Shown here: one piece after another, positions 36,021-44,796 of the stretch
Layout: each line of letters starts with the position of its first letter
Numbering within the stretch: position 1 is the stretch's first letter
Source: Faecalibacterium prausnitzii
Lineage (GTDB): Bacteria > Bacillota > Clostridia > Oscillospirales > Ruminococcaceae
Reading direction: 5' to 3'
DNA: 64,000 nt
Assembly (NCBI GenBank): GCA_004558805.1
Contig: SFDE01000010.1
Location: forward strand, 52,678 to 116,677
Notes under the pieces: generated by a model
Told to the model about the DNA's origin: nothing
The model's database searches: none
What the model saw: only the letters and a program-made list of their open reading frames with translations
Position numbers and translations under genes: made by a program

Positions 36021-36440
36021 TCAGTCTTTTTTTGGCTCTTCCGCCGCCTGCGCCGCCTGTTCTGCCCGCTCTTCCCGGCGGATCTCCCGGCGACGTTCCT
36101 TTTCCAGCTGCTCCCGCAGAGCAGCTGCCTCCCGGCGCAGCACCTCGTTTTCGGCACGGATCTTGTCCTCCGCCAGCTTGGCGCGTGCCGCATCTGCAAT
36201 GTAATCCTGGATCTGCCCCCGCATATTCTCGGCGCTGCCGGTGCTCTTGCGGTATTCGTCCAGATAGTCCATGGCGCAGAACACCGCCGCCTTGGTCACC
36301 GACAGATTTTCGTTGTCGTCCAGCAGTTTTGTGATGTCCTCGTCCAGCTTTTTGGCGAGGGACAGGATGTATTTTTCCGTATCCGTGGTTGCGATGGCAT
36401 AACTGGTGCCTGCAATGTTCACCCGTACCTTGTTGACCAT
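36021..36440 (-). CDS. zapA: Cell division protein ZapA
   Basis: Small FtsZ-ring stabiliser, 139 aa. It starts with KVRVNIAGTSYAIATTDTE, the ZapA N-terminal domain, followed by KLDEDITKLLDDNENLS and a long C-terminal coiled coil rich in Glu, Arg and Ala. The start is ATG 36440, nine bases after AAGGGG; an upstream TTG at 36446 is less likely. It heads the operon zapA, U32, dut, maf. Confidence 0.88.
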   Translation of the reverse strand: MVNKVRVNIAGTSYAIATTDTEKYILSLAKKLDEDITKLLDDNENLSVTKAAVFCAMDYLDEYRKSTGSAENMRGQIQDYIADAARAKLAEDKIRAENEVLRREAAALREQLEKERRREIRREERAEQAAQAAEEPKKD

Positions 36441-36640
36441 GATCAAATTCCCCTTTTATCCGTTTCCGCCCTGTCCGGGCGGTTGTTTGCTCTATTTCCG
36501 GTCGAATGGTACCGTTCCCGGTACCGTTTCAGTCTCCGGACAGACGCCGGAGCAAGTTTCCCGGCTCATTACTCCCGGAGTTACCCTCTGCCGCAGCCCT
36601 GCAAACGGCAGAATGCGCTCCGTCTCCTCCCCTATTATAC
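36441..36640 (-). promoter_or_regulatory. Structured leader of zapA with weak promoter
   Basis: A TATAAT (36639-36634, minus strand) without a good -35 (TTTTTC) would start a leader of about 190 nt. It contains two strong hairpins: CTCCGG/CCGGAG (36534-36552) and a perfect GGTACCG/CGGTACC pair with a four-base loop (36508-36525). No T-box or other known riboswitch motif is seen. The rest of the 36441-36876 gap is AT-rich and holds the glgP promoter. Confidence 0.45.
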
Positions 36641-36753
36641 TATGAATAAGCATCAAGAAAAAGTGTATTTTTTGAATTTTCGGCAGATTTGTCAGAAACT
36701 TGGTTATTAAAATAGCAATTACGGAAAAAATCCGCTGATTCCCTGCAATTTCC

Positions 36754-36782
36754 TTGCATTTACGCCTGGTCCATATTATAAT
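36754..36782 (+). promoter_or_regulatory. Promoter of glgP
   Basis: TTGCAT (36754-36759), 17-bp spacer, consensus TATAAT (36777-36782); about 95 bp before the start codon. Confidence 0.8.
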
Positions 36783-36876
36783 AACGTTGTTATAAAGAGC
36801 AGCGTGAAATAGGGGGAGATATTTGCTGCCTCAATTATTTTAACAATCAGCAGTTATGCAGATAGGAGTACAGTTT

Positions 36877-39282
36877 ATGACATCGAAGGAATTTGGAAAA
36901 ATTCTTCAGGACAAGCTCACCAGCGAGTACGGCGTTGAGCTGAGCGTTGCCTCCAACCAGCAGATCTACCGTTCCCTTGCCCTGATCTGCCGCCAGATGA
37001 TGAGTGAGAACCACAAAAAGTTCCAGTCCAAGGCGATCGGCACCGGCACCAAGCAGGTCTATTATCTCTGCATGGAGTTCCTGATGGGTCGCAGCCTGAA
37101 GATGAGCCTGTTCAATCTGGGTCTGGACGAGGTCGCCAAGAAGGCGCTCGCCGATGCCGAGATCAATCTGGACAGCATCTATGAGGAAGAGCCGGATGCA
37201 GGTCTGGGCAACGGCGGTCTGGGTCGCCTTGCTGCCTGTTATCTGGACGGCATGGCAACCACCGACATCTGCGGCACCGGTTACTCCATTCTGTACGAGT
37301 ACGGCATCTTCAAGCAGAAGATCGTGGACGGCTGGCAGCAGGAGCGTGCCGACAACTGGCTGCCCGGCGGTCAGGTGTGGATGAAGAGCCACCCGGATCA
37401 GGCTGTGGAGGTCCGCTTTGACGGCGAGATCCACGAGAACTGGGATAACGGCTTCCACTACATCCAGCACACCAACTACAACAGCGTCATGGCGATCCCC
37501 TCCGACATGTACGTACAGGGCTACGACGGAAAGGGCGTTGCCAAGCTGCGTCTGTGGCAGGCAAAGGCACCGGACTTTGATATGTCCAGCTTCTCTCTGG
37601 GCAACTACAACACTGCTATGAGCAAGAACGCCAATGCGGAGCTGATCTCCAAGGTGCTGTACCCCAACGACAACCACATCGAGGGCAAGATCCTGCGTCT
37701 GCGTCAGCAGTACTTCCTGTCTGCCGCTTCCATCGGCGACATCGTGCAGAACCACCTGTCCAGCTACGCCACTCTGGAGAACCTGCCCGACAAGGTGGCA
37801 ATCCAGCTCAATGATACCCACCCCACTCTGGCGATCCCCGAGATGATGCGCATCCTGCTGGATGAGTGCGGCTTTGGCTGGGACAAGGCATTTGGCATCT
37901 GCCAGAAGGTCTTCTCCTACACCAACCACACTGTCATGGCAGAGGCTCTGGAGAAGTGGAACGTGGACATCTTCAAGATGACCCTGCCCCGCATTTACCA
38001 GATCGTGGTGGAAATGGACCGCCGTGCCCGTGCTGAGCTGGAGAAGGCTTTCCCCGGCGACCAGGGCAAGATCAACTACATGGCACTGATCGGCGACAAT
38101 CAGGTGCGCATGGCAAACATCTGCGCCTATACCGCCAACAGCATCAACGGCGTTTCCAAGCTCCACAGCGAGATCATCAAGGAAAGCGTCTTCCACGACT
38201 ACTACCTGTATAAGCCTCAGGCATTCAAGAACGTCACCAACGGCATCGCCTACCGCCGCTGGCTGCTTGCCTCCAACCCCGGTCTGTGCAAGCTGCTGGA
38301 TGAGACCATCGGCGACGGCTACAAGCACGATGCTTCTAATCTGAGCAAGCTCAACGCCTTTGAGAGCGACAAGACCGTGCTGAAGAAGCTGAACGAGATC
38401 AAGCTCGCCAACAAGAAGGACTTTGCAAACTATCTGGCAAAGAGCACCGGTCAGATCATCGACCCCAACTCCATCTTTGACTGCCAGGTCAAGCGTATGC
38501 ACGAGTACAAGCGTCAGCACCTGAACGCTCTGAACATCGCTGCTCAGTACCTGTACCTGAAGGAGAACCCCAACGCCGACTTTATCCCCAAGACCTACAT
38601 CTTTGGCGCAAAGGCTGCTCCCGGCTACTACATGGCAAAGCAGATGATCCGCATGATCTGCAAGCTGGGCGACCTGATCAACAACGATCCCGCTGTCCGG
38701 GATAAGCTCCGTGTGGTCTATCTGGAAGAGTACTGCGTCTCCCTCAGCGAACACCTGATGCCCGCAGCCGAGGTCTCTGAGCAGATCTCTCTGGCAGGCA
38801 CCGAGGCTTCCGGTACCGGCAACATGAAGTTCATGCTGAACGGAGCCATCACTCTGGGCACTCTGGACGGTGCTAACGTGGAGATCGCTGACGCTGCCGG
38901 CAAGGAGAACGAGCTGATCTTTGGTATGCTGACCCCCGAGGTCAACAACCTGAAGAAGGTGGGCTACCACCCCAACGCCTTTATCATGGGCGACGACGTG
39001 GCAAACAGCGCCCTGAACTTCCTGGAGCGTGGCTGGAACGGTGAGAACTTCCACGAGGTCACCGAGAACCTGCGCAGCAGCGACCCCTACATGGTCATGG
39101 CAGACTTCAAGGATTACCGCCGTGCACAGGCAGACCTGCAGAAGCTGTATGCCGACCGTGAAAAGTGGGCACAGATGAGTCTGAAGAACATTGCCAACAG
39201 CGGCATCTTCAGTGCTGACCGTTCTGTACTGGACTACGCACGGGACATCTGGTACGCTTCCCCCGTCCCCATGGGCAAATAA
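36877..39282 (+). CDS. glgP: Glycogen/alpha-glucan phosphorylase
   Basis: Releases glucose-1-phosphate from alpha-1,4-glucans with PLP and phosphate. The 801-aa protein is of usual length. It has the EEPDAGLGNGGLGRLAACYLDG block, the AIQLNDTHPTLAIPEMMR motif, FQPKR-type region VKRMHEYKRQHLN and the PLP-lysine block EASGTGNMKFMLNGAITLGT. The start is ATG 36877 with TAGGAG eight bases upstream; the longer frame from 36856 lacks a site. It pairs with the GH13 gene downstream in alpha-glucan breakdown, though a terminator separates them. Confidence 0.96.
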   Translation: MTSKEFGKILQDKLTSEYGVELSVASNQQIYRSLALICRQMMSENHKKFQSKAIGTGTKQVYYLCMEFLMGRSLKMSLFNLGLDEVAKKALADAEINLDSIYEEEPDAGLGNGGLGRLAACYLDGMATTDICGTGYSILYEYGIFKQKIVDGWQQERADNWLPGGQVWMKSHPDQAVEVRFDGEIHENWDNGFHYIQHTNYNSVMAIPSDMYVQGYDGKGVAKLRLWQAKAPDFDMSSFSLGNYNTAMSKNANAELISKVLYPNDNHIEGKILRLRQQYFLSAASIGDIVQNHLSSYATLENLPDKVAIQLNDTHPTLAIPEMMRILLDECGFGWDKAFGICQKVFSYTNHTVMAEALEKWNVDIFKMTLPRIYQIVVEMDRRARAELEKAFPGDQGKINYMALIGDNQVRMANICAYTANSINGVSKLHSEIIKESVFHDYYLYKPQAFKNVTNGIAYRRWLLASNPGLCKLLDETIGDGYKHDASNLSKLNAFESDKTVLKKLNEIKLANKKDFANYLAKSTGQIIDPNSIFDCQVKRMHEYKRQHLNALNIAAQYLYLKENPNADFIPKTYIFGAKAAPGYYMAKQMIRMICKLGDLINNDPAVRDKLRVVYLEEYCVSLSEHLMPAAEVSEQISLAGTEASGTGNMKFMLNGAITLGTLDGANVEIADAAGKENELIFGMLTPEVNNLKKVGYHPNAFIMGDDVANSALNFLERGWNGENFHEVTENLRSSDPYMVMADFKDYRRAQADLQKLYADREKWAQMSLKNIANSGIFSADRSVLDYARDIWYASPVPMGK

Positions 39283-39300
39283 ATAATTCCCTGACTATCT

Positions 39301-39336
39301 GCCCCGGCGGCGTTTTCGCCCGCCGGGGCTTTTTTG
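39301..39336 (+). terminator. Terminator of glgP
   Basis: GCCCCGGCGGCG pairs with CGCCGGGGC around TTTTCGCC, followed by TTTTTT. The ribosome-binding site of the GH13 gene starts a few bases later. Confidence 0.85.
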
Positions 39337-39354
39337 AGAAAGGACGATCGTTTT

Positions 39355-41211
39355 TTGGCTTGTCTGTTCAATAGCTACGACCCCTACTTCAAACAGCCCT
39401 TTGGTGCCGTCCGGGCAGGGCAGACCGTGCATCTGAGCCTGTGCATCCCGGAAGAGCTGGGCTATGTGGACCCCCATCTGGTGCTGCAGAAAGAGGGTAA
39501 ATACGACGTGCCCGTGCACTACCGCATGAAATTTGACGGGCAGACTCCCCACCAGAACCACTTTTCGGTGGATGTGCAGCTCAACGATACGGGACTGTAC
39601 TTCTACTACTTTGATCTTTATACCGACTTCCGCCGCATCGTCCGGGGCAGGGACAACTGCGGCGTCGTCAGCTGGCAGGAAGGCGAATCCTGGCAGATCA
39701 CCGTTTACGATGCCGATTTCCAGACCCCGGAGTGCATCAAGGGCAAGGTGTTCTACCAGATCTTCCCGGACCGCTTCTGTGAGGGCATCGAGAACAAGCC
39801 CATGCCCTTCCCGGATCGGCTGTATCAGGCGGATAAGCACGCCGAACCCTTCTGGCAGCCCAACGAGACCGGCGGGCACCTGAACGAGGACTACTTTGGC
39901 GGCGACCTGGAGGGCATCCGCATCAAGCTGCCCTACCTGCGGGAGATGGGGGTAGACTACCTCTACCTGAACCCCATCTTTGAGGCGCACTCCAACCACC
40001 GCTACAACACCGCCGACTACCTCAACGTGGACCCCCTGCTGGGCACCAACGAGGAATTTGAGGTGCTGTGCCGGGAGGCAAAGAAATACGGCATCGGCAT
40101 CGTGCTGGACGGCGTGTTCAGCCACACCGGTTCCGACAGCCGTTACTTCAACCGGGAGGGACGGTACGGTGCCGGGGGTGCCTACCGGGATCCCCAGTCT
40201 CCCTATCGCAGCTGGTACGACTTTGATCCCAAGTACAAGGGAGGCTACCGCAGCTGGTGGGGCTTTGAGACCCTGCCGGAGGTCAACGAGGACACCCCCT
40301 CCTTTGTGGAATTTATCACCGGCGAAGGGGGCGTCATCGACACCTGGCTCCGCCGGGGTGCTGCCGGCTTCCGGCTGGACGTGGCGGACGAGCTGCCCGA
40401 TGACTTTATCGAAAAGATCCGCACCGCCGTCAAGCGGGTAAGCCCGGAAAAATTTTTGCTGGGCGAGGTGTGGGAGGATGCCACCACCAAGTACGGCTTT
40501 GGGCACCGGCGCACCTACCTGCTGGGCAAGGGGCTGGACAGCGTCATGAACTACCCCTTCAAGAACGCTGTGCTGGACTTTGTAAAGGGCAAGCCGGCAC
40601 AGCAGACCGCCGACGAGATCCTGTCCATCTGCGAGCACTACCCTGCCCCCGCCATGGACACCGCCCTGAACTTTTTGTCCACCCACGACACCGAGCGTGC
40701 CCTCACGGTCATTGCCGATGAGCCTGCCAACGGACGGGGCAGAGAGTGGCAGAGCGGGCGCAGCGTCACCGGCGATGCCTACGAGGAGGGTATGCTGCGG
40801 CTGCGGATGGCATATGCCATCATCTACACCCTGCCCGGCGTGCCCTGCCTGTACTACGGCGATGAGATCGGGATGCAGGGCTACCGGGACCCCTTTAACC
40901 GGGGCTTCTTCTGCTGGGACAGCCACGAGGAGCGGCTGCGCCCGGTGCTGGCACAGCTGGCACAGCTGCGCCACAGCTGCGAGGCGTTCCGCACCGGTGC
41001 CCTGCGGGTGCTGCGTGCGGAGGACGGCATCCTGCACTACCAGCGGGTAGGCGAGGTGGAGACCGCTGAGATCATCATCAACCGGTCGGAGCACATCGTC
41101 GTGGAGCCTCTTGCCTCCGGCAAGCACACCGAGGTAAACCCCATGGGCTTTACCATCGTGGTGGAGGAAAACGGGCACAACCCCAACCACAGCTACTACG
41201 ACATCCAGTAA
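39355..41211 (+). CDS. GH13 alpha-glycosidase (neopullulanase/maltogenic amylase type)
   Basis: A 618-aa glycoside hydrolase of family 13, probably cytoplasmic because no signal peptide is seen. The N-terminal ~125 residues are a beta-sandwich like the neopullulanase N-domain, then the TIM barrel with all four GH13 regions: DGVFSHTG, GFRLDVADE (nucleophile Asp), LLGEVWED (acid/base Glu) and LSTHDTER. The KVFYQIFPDRF start and the LPGVPCLYYGDEIGMQG motif are typical. It would cut maltodextrins or cyclodextrins. The start chosen is TTG 39355, nine bases after AAAGGA; the frame opens at an earlier TTG (39334), inside the glgP terminator. It probably acts with GlgP. Confidence 0.93.
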   Translation: MACLFNSYDPYFKQPFGAVRAGQTVHLSLCIPEELGYVDPHLVLQKEGKYDVPVHYRMKFDGQTPHQNHFSVDVQLNDTGLYFYYFDLYTDFRRIVRGRDNCGVVSWQEGESWQITVYDADFQTPECIKGKVFYQIFPDRFCEGIENKPMPFPDRLYQADKHAEPFWQPNETGGHLNEDYFGGDLEGIRIKLPYLREMGVDYLYLNPIFEAHSNHRYNTADYLNVDPLLGTNEEFEVLCREAKKYGIGIVLDGVFSHTGSDSRYFNREGRYGAGGAYRDPQSPYRSWYDFDPKYKGGYRSWWGFETLPEVNEDTPSFVEFITGEGGVIDTWLRRGAAGFRLDVADELPDDFIEKIRTAVKRVSPEKFLLGEVWEDATTKYGFGHRRTYLLGKGLDSVMNYPFKNAVLDFVKGKPAQQTADEILSICEHYPAPAMDTALNFLSTHDTERALTVIADEPANGRGREWQSGRSVTGDAYEEGMLRLRMAYAIIYTLPGVPCLYYGDEIGMQGYRDPFNRGFFCWDSHEERLRPVLAQLAQLRHSCEAFRTGALRVLRAEDGILHYQRVGEVETAEIIINRSEHIVVEPLASGKHTEVNPMGFTIVVEENGHNPNHSYYDIQ

Positions 41212-41231
41212 TGCCGTGGGGCTGTAACGAT

Positions 41232-41450
41232 TTAAAATGCTCTCCGCTTGCGCTCTGAGCATGACCATCGGAATCCAGTTTTCATTTGTAAGTGGGGAAG
41301 ATCTGCGGATCTTCCCCGCTTACTTTTTCTCCGACAGAGGGCGCAGCGGCAGACAGGCAGCTCCCGGGATACTGCCCTGCGGTGCTGTTTCCGATCTTTC
41401 TCCGGCATTTTTGTCCAAACTTTGTTTTCTGCGCAACGTTCCGGTAAAAA
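41232..41450 (+). other. Gap with repeat-like element before nfeD
   Basis: The 41212-41507 gap contains no credible gene. At 41240-41265 a CTCCGCTTGCGCTC..GAGCAT stretch resembles the element duplicated at 58380-58657. The terminator and nfeD promoter are listed separately. Confidence 0.4.
41289..41329 (+). terminator. Hairpin terminator after the GH13 gene
   Basis: TAAGTGGGGAAGATC (41289-41303) pairs with GATCTTCCCCGCTTA (41308-41322) around TGCG, then CTTTTTC. A nearly perfect 15-bp stem. Confidence 0.85.
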
Positions 41451-41454
41451 ACTC

Positions 41455-41485
41455 TTGACCTTCCCCCAAGGGGATGGATTATAAT
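41455..41485 (+). promoter_or_regulatory. Promoter of nfeD
   Basis: TTGACC (41455-41460), 19-bp spacer, consensus TATAAT (41480-41485), 22 bp before the start codon. The spacer is slightly long. Confidence 0.6.
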
Positions 41486-41507
41486 GGTTGCAAAGGAGGT
41501 AAAGAAC

Positions 41508-41957
41508 ATGCACATGGAACCCTTTTTATGGCTCATCGCCGCTGTAGGCTTTCTGGCACTGGAGGCAAGTACCTTCAATATGACCTCCATCTGGTTTGCC
41601 ATAGGTGCAGCCGCCGCCCTCATCAGCTGTCTGTTCACCGGTTCCTTCCGGGTACAGGCGGTGGTGTTCACGGCAGTCAGCGTGCTGTGCCTGCTGGCGT
41701 TCCGCCCCCTTGCTGCCCGGCTCCGCAAAAAGCACACCGCCACCAATGGAGACCGCAATCTGGGCAGAGAGGCAACAGTACTCACCACCGTTACCGCTGA
41801 CGCTCCGGGACGGGTACGGCTGGACGGTGTGGACTGGAACGCCTGCTGCATCACCCCCGGCGACACCCTTGCTCCCGGCGACCGCTGCCGGGTCACCGAG
41901 ATCCACAGTACCCTGCTGATGGTGGAACCGGTACTTACCGAAAGTCCCAAAGGATGA
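41508..41957 (+). CDS. NfeD family membrane protein
   Basis: A 149-aa protein with membrane spans in residues about 5-70 (FLWLIAAVGFLALEAS, IWFAIGAAAALISCLF, VVFTAVSVLCLLAF) and a C-terminal OB-fold domain (LGREATVLTTV...VRLDGVDWNACC...PGDRCRVTEI). The ribosome-binding site is AAAGGAGG seven bases before the ATG. NfeD proteins pair with SPFH proteins, and an SPFH gene follows after 49 bp. They are thought to organise membrane microdomains. Confidence 0.92.
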   Translation: MHMEPFLWLIAAVGFLALEASTFNMTSIWFAIGAAAALISCLFTGSFRVQAVVFTAVSVLCLLAFRPLAARLRKKHTATNGDRNLGREATVLTTVTADAPGRVRLDGVDWNACCITPGDTLAPGDRCRVTEIHSTLLMVEPVLTESPKG

Positions 41958-42006
41958 TCGCATCCGTTATTCACCCGCTGTATAAAATGTATAAAGGAGA
42001 AAGGCT

Positions 42007-42912
42007 ATGGTTCTGTTTTTTCTGATCCTCGCGCTGATTTTTGTGGTGTTGCTGGTGGTCATCACCAACATCGTCATCGTGCCTCAGTCCAAGGTGTACG
42101 TCATTGAGCGGCTGGGCAGCTACTCCGACACCTGGTCTGCCGGTCTCCATGTAAAGCTCCCCTTTATTGAGCGCATTGCCAAAAAGGTGAGCTTGAAGGA
42201 GCAGGTGGCAGACTTTCCCCCTCAGCCCGTCATTACCCGGGACAACGTGACCATGCAGATCGACACGGTGGTGTTTTTTCAGGTCATGGATGCCAAGCTC
42301 TACACCTACGGCGTAAACCAGCCCATTGCCGCCATCGAGAGCCTGTCCGCCACCACCCTGCGCAACATCATCGGTGAGATGGAGCTGGACCACACCCTTA
42401 CCAGCCGGGACGTCATCAACGGCAAGATCACTGCTATTCTGGACGAGGCAACCGACAAGTGGGGCATCAAGGTGAACCGGGTGGAAGTAAAGAACATCAT
42501 CCCGCCCCGGGAGATCCAGGAAGCAATGGAAAAGCAGATGAAGGCAGAGCGTGAGAAGCGTGCCGTCATCCTGAAGGCAGACGGCGAGAAGCAGGCAGCC
42601 ATCACCGCCGCCGAGGGCGAGAAGGAATCCGCCATCCTCCGTGCCGACGCCGTGAAGCAGCAGCGCATTCTGGAAGCAGAGGGCGAGGCGCAGGCAATTC
42701 TTGCCGTGCAGCAGGCAAATGCCGATGCTATCCGGCTGCTGAACGAGGCTATGCCCAACGACAAGGTGCTGGCGCTCCGCAGTCTGGAAGCTCTTGCCAA
42801 GGTGGCAAACGGCAAGGCGACCAAGATCATCATCCCCTCGGAGCTGCAGAACCTGGGAGGCGTAGTACCCTCCATCAAGGAGCTGCTGACCGAGCCCAAG
42901 GACGCTGAGTAA
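42007..42912 (+). CDS. SPFH/stomatin-like membrane protein (QmcA type)
   Basis: A 301-aa protein with one N-terminal membrane span (FFLILALIFVVLLVVITNIVIV) and an SPFH/band 7 domain: VPQSKVYVIERLGSYSDTW, ITRDNVTMQIDTVVFFQV and LRNIIGEMELDHTLTSRD. From residue about 185 it has a coiled coil of Glu/Ala-rich heptads (EKQAAITAAEGEKES). Such proteins form oligomeric membrane platforms and often associate with FtsH and NfeD proteins. AAGGAG lies 9 bp upstream of the ATG. Confidence 0.94.
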   Translation: MVLFFLILALIFVVLLVVITNIVIVPQSKVYVIERLGSYSDTWSAGLHVKLPFIERIAKKVSLKEQVADFPPQPVITRDNVTMQIDTVVFFQVMDAKLYTYGVNQPIAAIESLSATTLRNIIGEMELDHTLTSRDVINGKITAILDEATDKWGIKVNRVEVKNIIPPREIQEAMEKQMKAEREKRAVILKADGEKQAAITAAEGEKESAILRADAVKQQRILEAEGEAQAILAVQQANADAIRLLNEAMPNDKVLALRSLEALAKVANGKATKIIIPSELQNLGGVVPSIKELLTEPKDAE

Positions 42913-42935
42913 AAAAGTTTTATAAAAAATAGCTT

Positions 42936-43180
42936 CCTCGCCCTCTCCGTCTCACTTCGTTCGACAGCTCCCCCAAAGTGGGAGCCCTTGGCAGAACGAC
43001 AAAGTTTCCGGTTTTGCCAAAGCCTCTCCCTTTGAGGAAAGACTTCCCCCGGTCGGGGATAGATTCTCCCCGCTCCGGGGAGAAATGTCACCGCAGGTGA
43101 CAAAGTGGGGAGCAGATGTCGCATAGCGACAAAAGGGGGAGTGTGTCACGGAAGGTGACGGAGAGGGCGAGGTCGCTTAT
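42936..43180. repeat. Dispersed palindromic intergenic repeat, copy B
   Basis: This gap between the SPFH and YhcH genes is made of GC-rich palindromic modules: CTCGCCCTCTCCGTC at one end and GACGGAGAGGGCGAG, its exact reverse complement, at the other. Inside are CCCAAAGTGGGAG, CTTCCCCCGGTCGGGG, TCTCCCCGCTCCGGGGAGA and GTCACCGCAGGTGAC. The ends therefore form a long terminal inverted repeat, as in MITE-like elements. No gene is seen. Confidence 0.75.
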
Positions 43181-43194
43181 GGAGGAGTACCACC

Positions 43195-43674
43195 ATGATC
43201 TACGATACCCTGAACAACCTGCCCAACTATCTGGGCGTCAGCGACAATCTGGACACCGTCATTGAGTACATCATGGCACGGGACATCAACACCCTGCCTG
43301 CCGGACGCACCCGCATCGACGGGGAAAAGGCGGTGGTCACCGTCACCACCGTCACCCCTCAGCCTGCGGACAAGGCACTGTTCCAGCGCCACGACAGCCA
43401 CATCACCTTGGAGACCGACCTGGAGGGCAGCGAGCTGTTTGAGGTGAGCCTTGCAGACCTGACCCCCACCAAGCCCGCCGACGAAGCCGCCGACACCACC
43501 GTGGGCACCGCCGGCACCAGCATTGCGGGGATGCTCTGCGAGGGTCGTTTTGCCCTGTATCTGGCAGGTGAACCGTATAAATCCGGTCTGAAGGCGCAGG
43601 GCTGTGGCAAGCTGAAAAAGGCAGTGTTCAGCATGGAGCTGGACCCGGACGAAGAGGACTCCGCCGAAGAATAA
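43195..43674 (+). CDS. YhcH/YjgK/YiaL family protein
   Basis: A 159-aa cupin-like protein (IYDTLNNLPNYLGVSDNLDTVIEYI, PAGRTRIDGEKAVVTV, RHDSHITLETDLEGSE, GRFALYLAGEPYKSG). Members of this family occur with sialic acid or beta-galactosidase genes and may act on sugars as epimerases; the exact reaction is not fixed. The expected metal-binding His and Glu are in HDSHITLE. AGGAG precedes the ATG. No sialic acid genes are nearby. Confidence 0.85.
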   Translation: MIYDTLNNLPNYLGVSDNLDTVIEYIMARDINTLPAGRTRIDGEKAVVTVTTVTPQPADKALFQRHDSHITLETDLEGSELFEVSLADLTPTKPADEAADTTVGTAGTSIAGMLCEGRFALYLAGEPYKSGLKAQGCGKLKKAVFSMELDPDEEDSAEE

Positions 43675-43692
43675 GAGCAGGGAGGTTTTTCC

Positions 43693-43932
43693 ATGGGATT
43701 TTTTGCTGTACTTGCCGCAAGCCTGTTTGCGGTGTTTCTCTTTACCGTGTTCGGCGGCTATTCGCTGCTGCTCTGGTGTCAGCAGTCCCTGTGGATGATC
43801 GTACCTCCCGCAGTGGTGCTTGCCATTCTGGTCTGGACCTTCCTGAAAATGGACGACAGGATCACCGTCCTGCAAAAGCGGGTGGATGAGCTGGAAGCCG
43901 CACTGAAAAACACCGAAAAGCCCGAGAAATAA
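43693..43932 (+). CDS. Small membrane protein with coiled-coil tail
   Basis: A 79-aa protein of unknown function: two hydrophobic spans (residues about 3-23 and 33-51) and a C-terminal coiled coil (DRITVLQKRVDELEAALKN). GGGAGG precedes the ATG by seven bases. It is 18 bp after the YhcH gene and ends at a strong terminator, so both are co-transcribed. Confidence 0.75.
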   Translation: MGFFAVLAASLFAVFLFTVFGGYSLLLWCQQSLWMIVPPAVVLAILVWTFLKMDDRITVLQKRVDELEAALKNTEKPEK

Positions 43933-43937
43933 ATACA

Positions 43938-43987
43938 GCGCCGCCCCTGCCGGAGAAGCTTTCCCGGCAGGGGCGGCGCATTTTTTA
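43938..43987. terminator. Bidirectional terminator
   Basis: GCGCCGCCCCTGCCGG pairs with CCGGCAGGGGCGGCGC around AGAAGCTTTC, followed by ATTTTTT. It separates the converging YhcH operon (+) and ABC operon (-). Confidence 0.9.
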
Positions 43988-43991
43988 CACC

Positions 43992-44150
43992 TTATTTTTT
44001 ATCCGGTGGGTCATCCAATCCTTTGAACATCACCATGCCCAGAATTGCAAAGCTGGCACCCATCGCAAAACCCACTGTCCCCATCGACACGCTGAACAAA
44101 ACGCCCATGGCAACGCCGAACAGGATGCCCGCGATCTGACTTTTCTTCAT
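43992..44150 (-). CDS. Small membrane protein at the end of the ABC-2 operon
   Basis: A 52-aa protein with two short hydrophobic spans, rich in Gly and Met (QIAGILFGVAMGVLF, GFAMGASFAILGMVMF). The start is ATG 44150, preceded by AGGCAGGGCAG, just after the permease stop. No family is recognised. It may be an accessory subunit of the ABC transporter; this is inferred from position only. Confidence 0.65.
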   Translation of the reverse strand: MKKSQIAGILFGVAMGVLFSVSMGTVGFAMGASFAILGMVMFKGLDDPPDKK

Positions 44151-44151
44151 C

Positions 44152-44796
44152 TTACTGCCCTGCCTTTCCGCACCACGCAATGGACAGCCGCCACGAAAGG
44201 GCAAAGAAGCCGCAGGTCACTGCCAGCACAGCAAAATACAGGGGAAGCGTCGCATTGCCCAGAAGCTGGGTCTGGGTCAGCCCATTTTCGCTCTGGGCAG
44301 TCAGTGCTCCCATCACCGCCGCAATGACGGCGATCATGCCCACATAGGCGTAGCGCCCTTTTTCCGGTCCAAACCGGTAGAGGAAGGGCAGCACGATGGT
44401 GTTGCCCCAGAGCATGACCACAAGGACCTGGATCACCTGCACAGCCGCCTGGGTGCCGGACACCGAAGCCCCCAGCAGCACCGCCAGTGCCATGACCACG
44501 CAGGTGAGCACCGCCGCCGCTCCGGCAAGCACCAGAACCACGATGTATTTTGCCGACACCAGCTGGGTCCGGGTCACCGGCAGCGTCCCACTGTAGCTGT
44601 CCCAACGGGAGCTGTGGTCATAGCTCAGCAGGCTCATGGGCATCATGCCCAGAATAAAACAGCCGTAGAGCATAAAGAAATTGGAGCCGTTGCGCCAGCC
44701 GTACACCGACACGCCCATCATAACGATCACCACCGCCAGCTGGAAAGGCAGCAGGGTCTTTGCCTGATACCAGTCCTTCAGCAAAAGTCCCTTCAT
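44152..44796 (-). CDS. ABC-2 type transporter permease
   Basis: A 214-aa membrane protein starting MKGLLLKDWYQAK, a typical opening of ABC-2 permeases, with about six spans. The start ATG overlaps the stop of the ATPase gene (ATGA). GntR-type regulators next to small ABC-2 exporters (YtrA-like) usually respond to cell-wall antibiotics; the substrate is not known here. The longer reading frame to 44976 lies inside the ATPase gene and is rejected. Confidence 0.88.
   Translation of the reverse strand: MKGLLLKDWYQAKTLLPFQLAVVIVMMGVSVYGWRNGSNFFMLYGCFILGMMPMSLLSYDHSSRWDSYSGTLPVTRTQLVSAKYIVVLVLAGAAAVLTCVVMALAVLLGASVSGTQAAVQVIQVLVVMLWGNTIVLPFLYRFGPEKGRYAYVGMIAVIAAVMGALTAQSENGLTQTQLLGNATLPLYFAVLAVTCGFFALSWRLSIAWCGKAGQ

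Noticed and set aside
36441..36640. T-box leader ahead of zapA
   Set aside because: The GGTACC hairpins recall the T-box antiterminator, but the T-box consensus GGGTGG(T)ACC and a terminator are missing.
36847..39054. Long minus-strand frame of 735 codons opposite glgP
   Set aside because: Antisense shadow of a clear glycogen phosphorylase gene; no family motifs and low-complexity Val/Leu/His-rich content.
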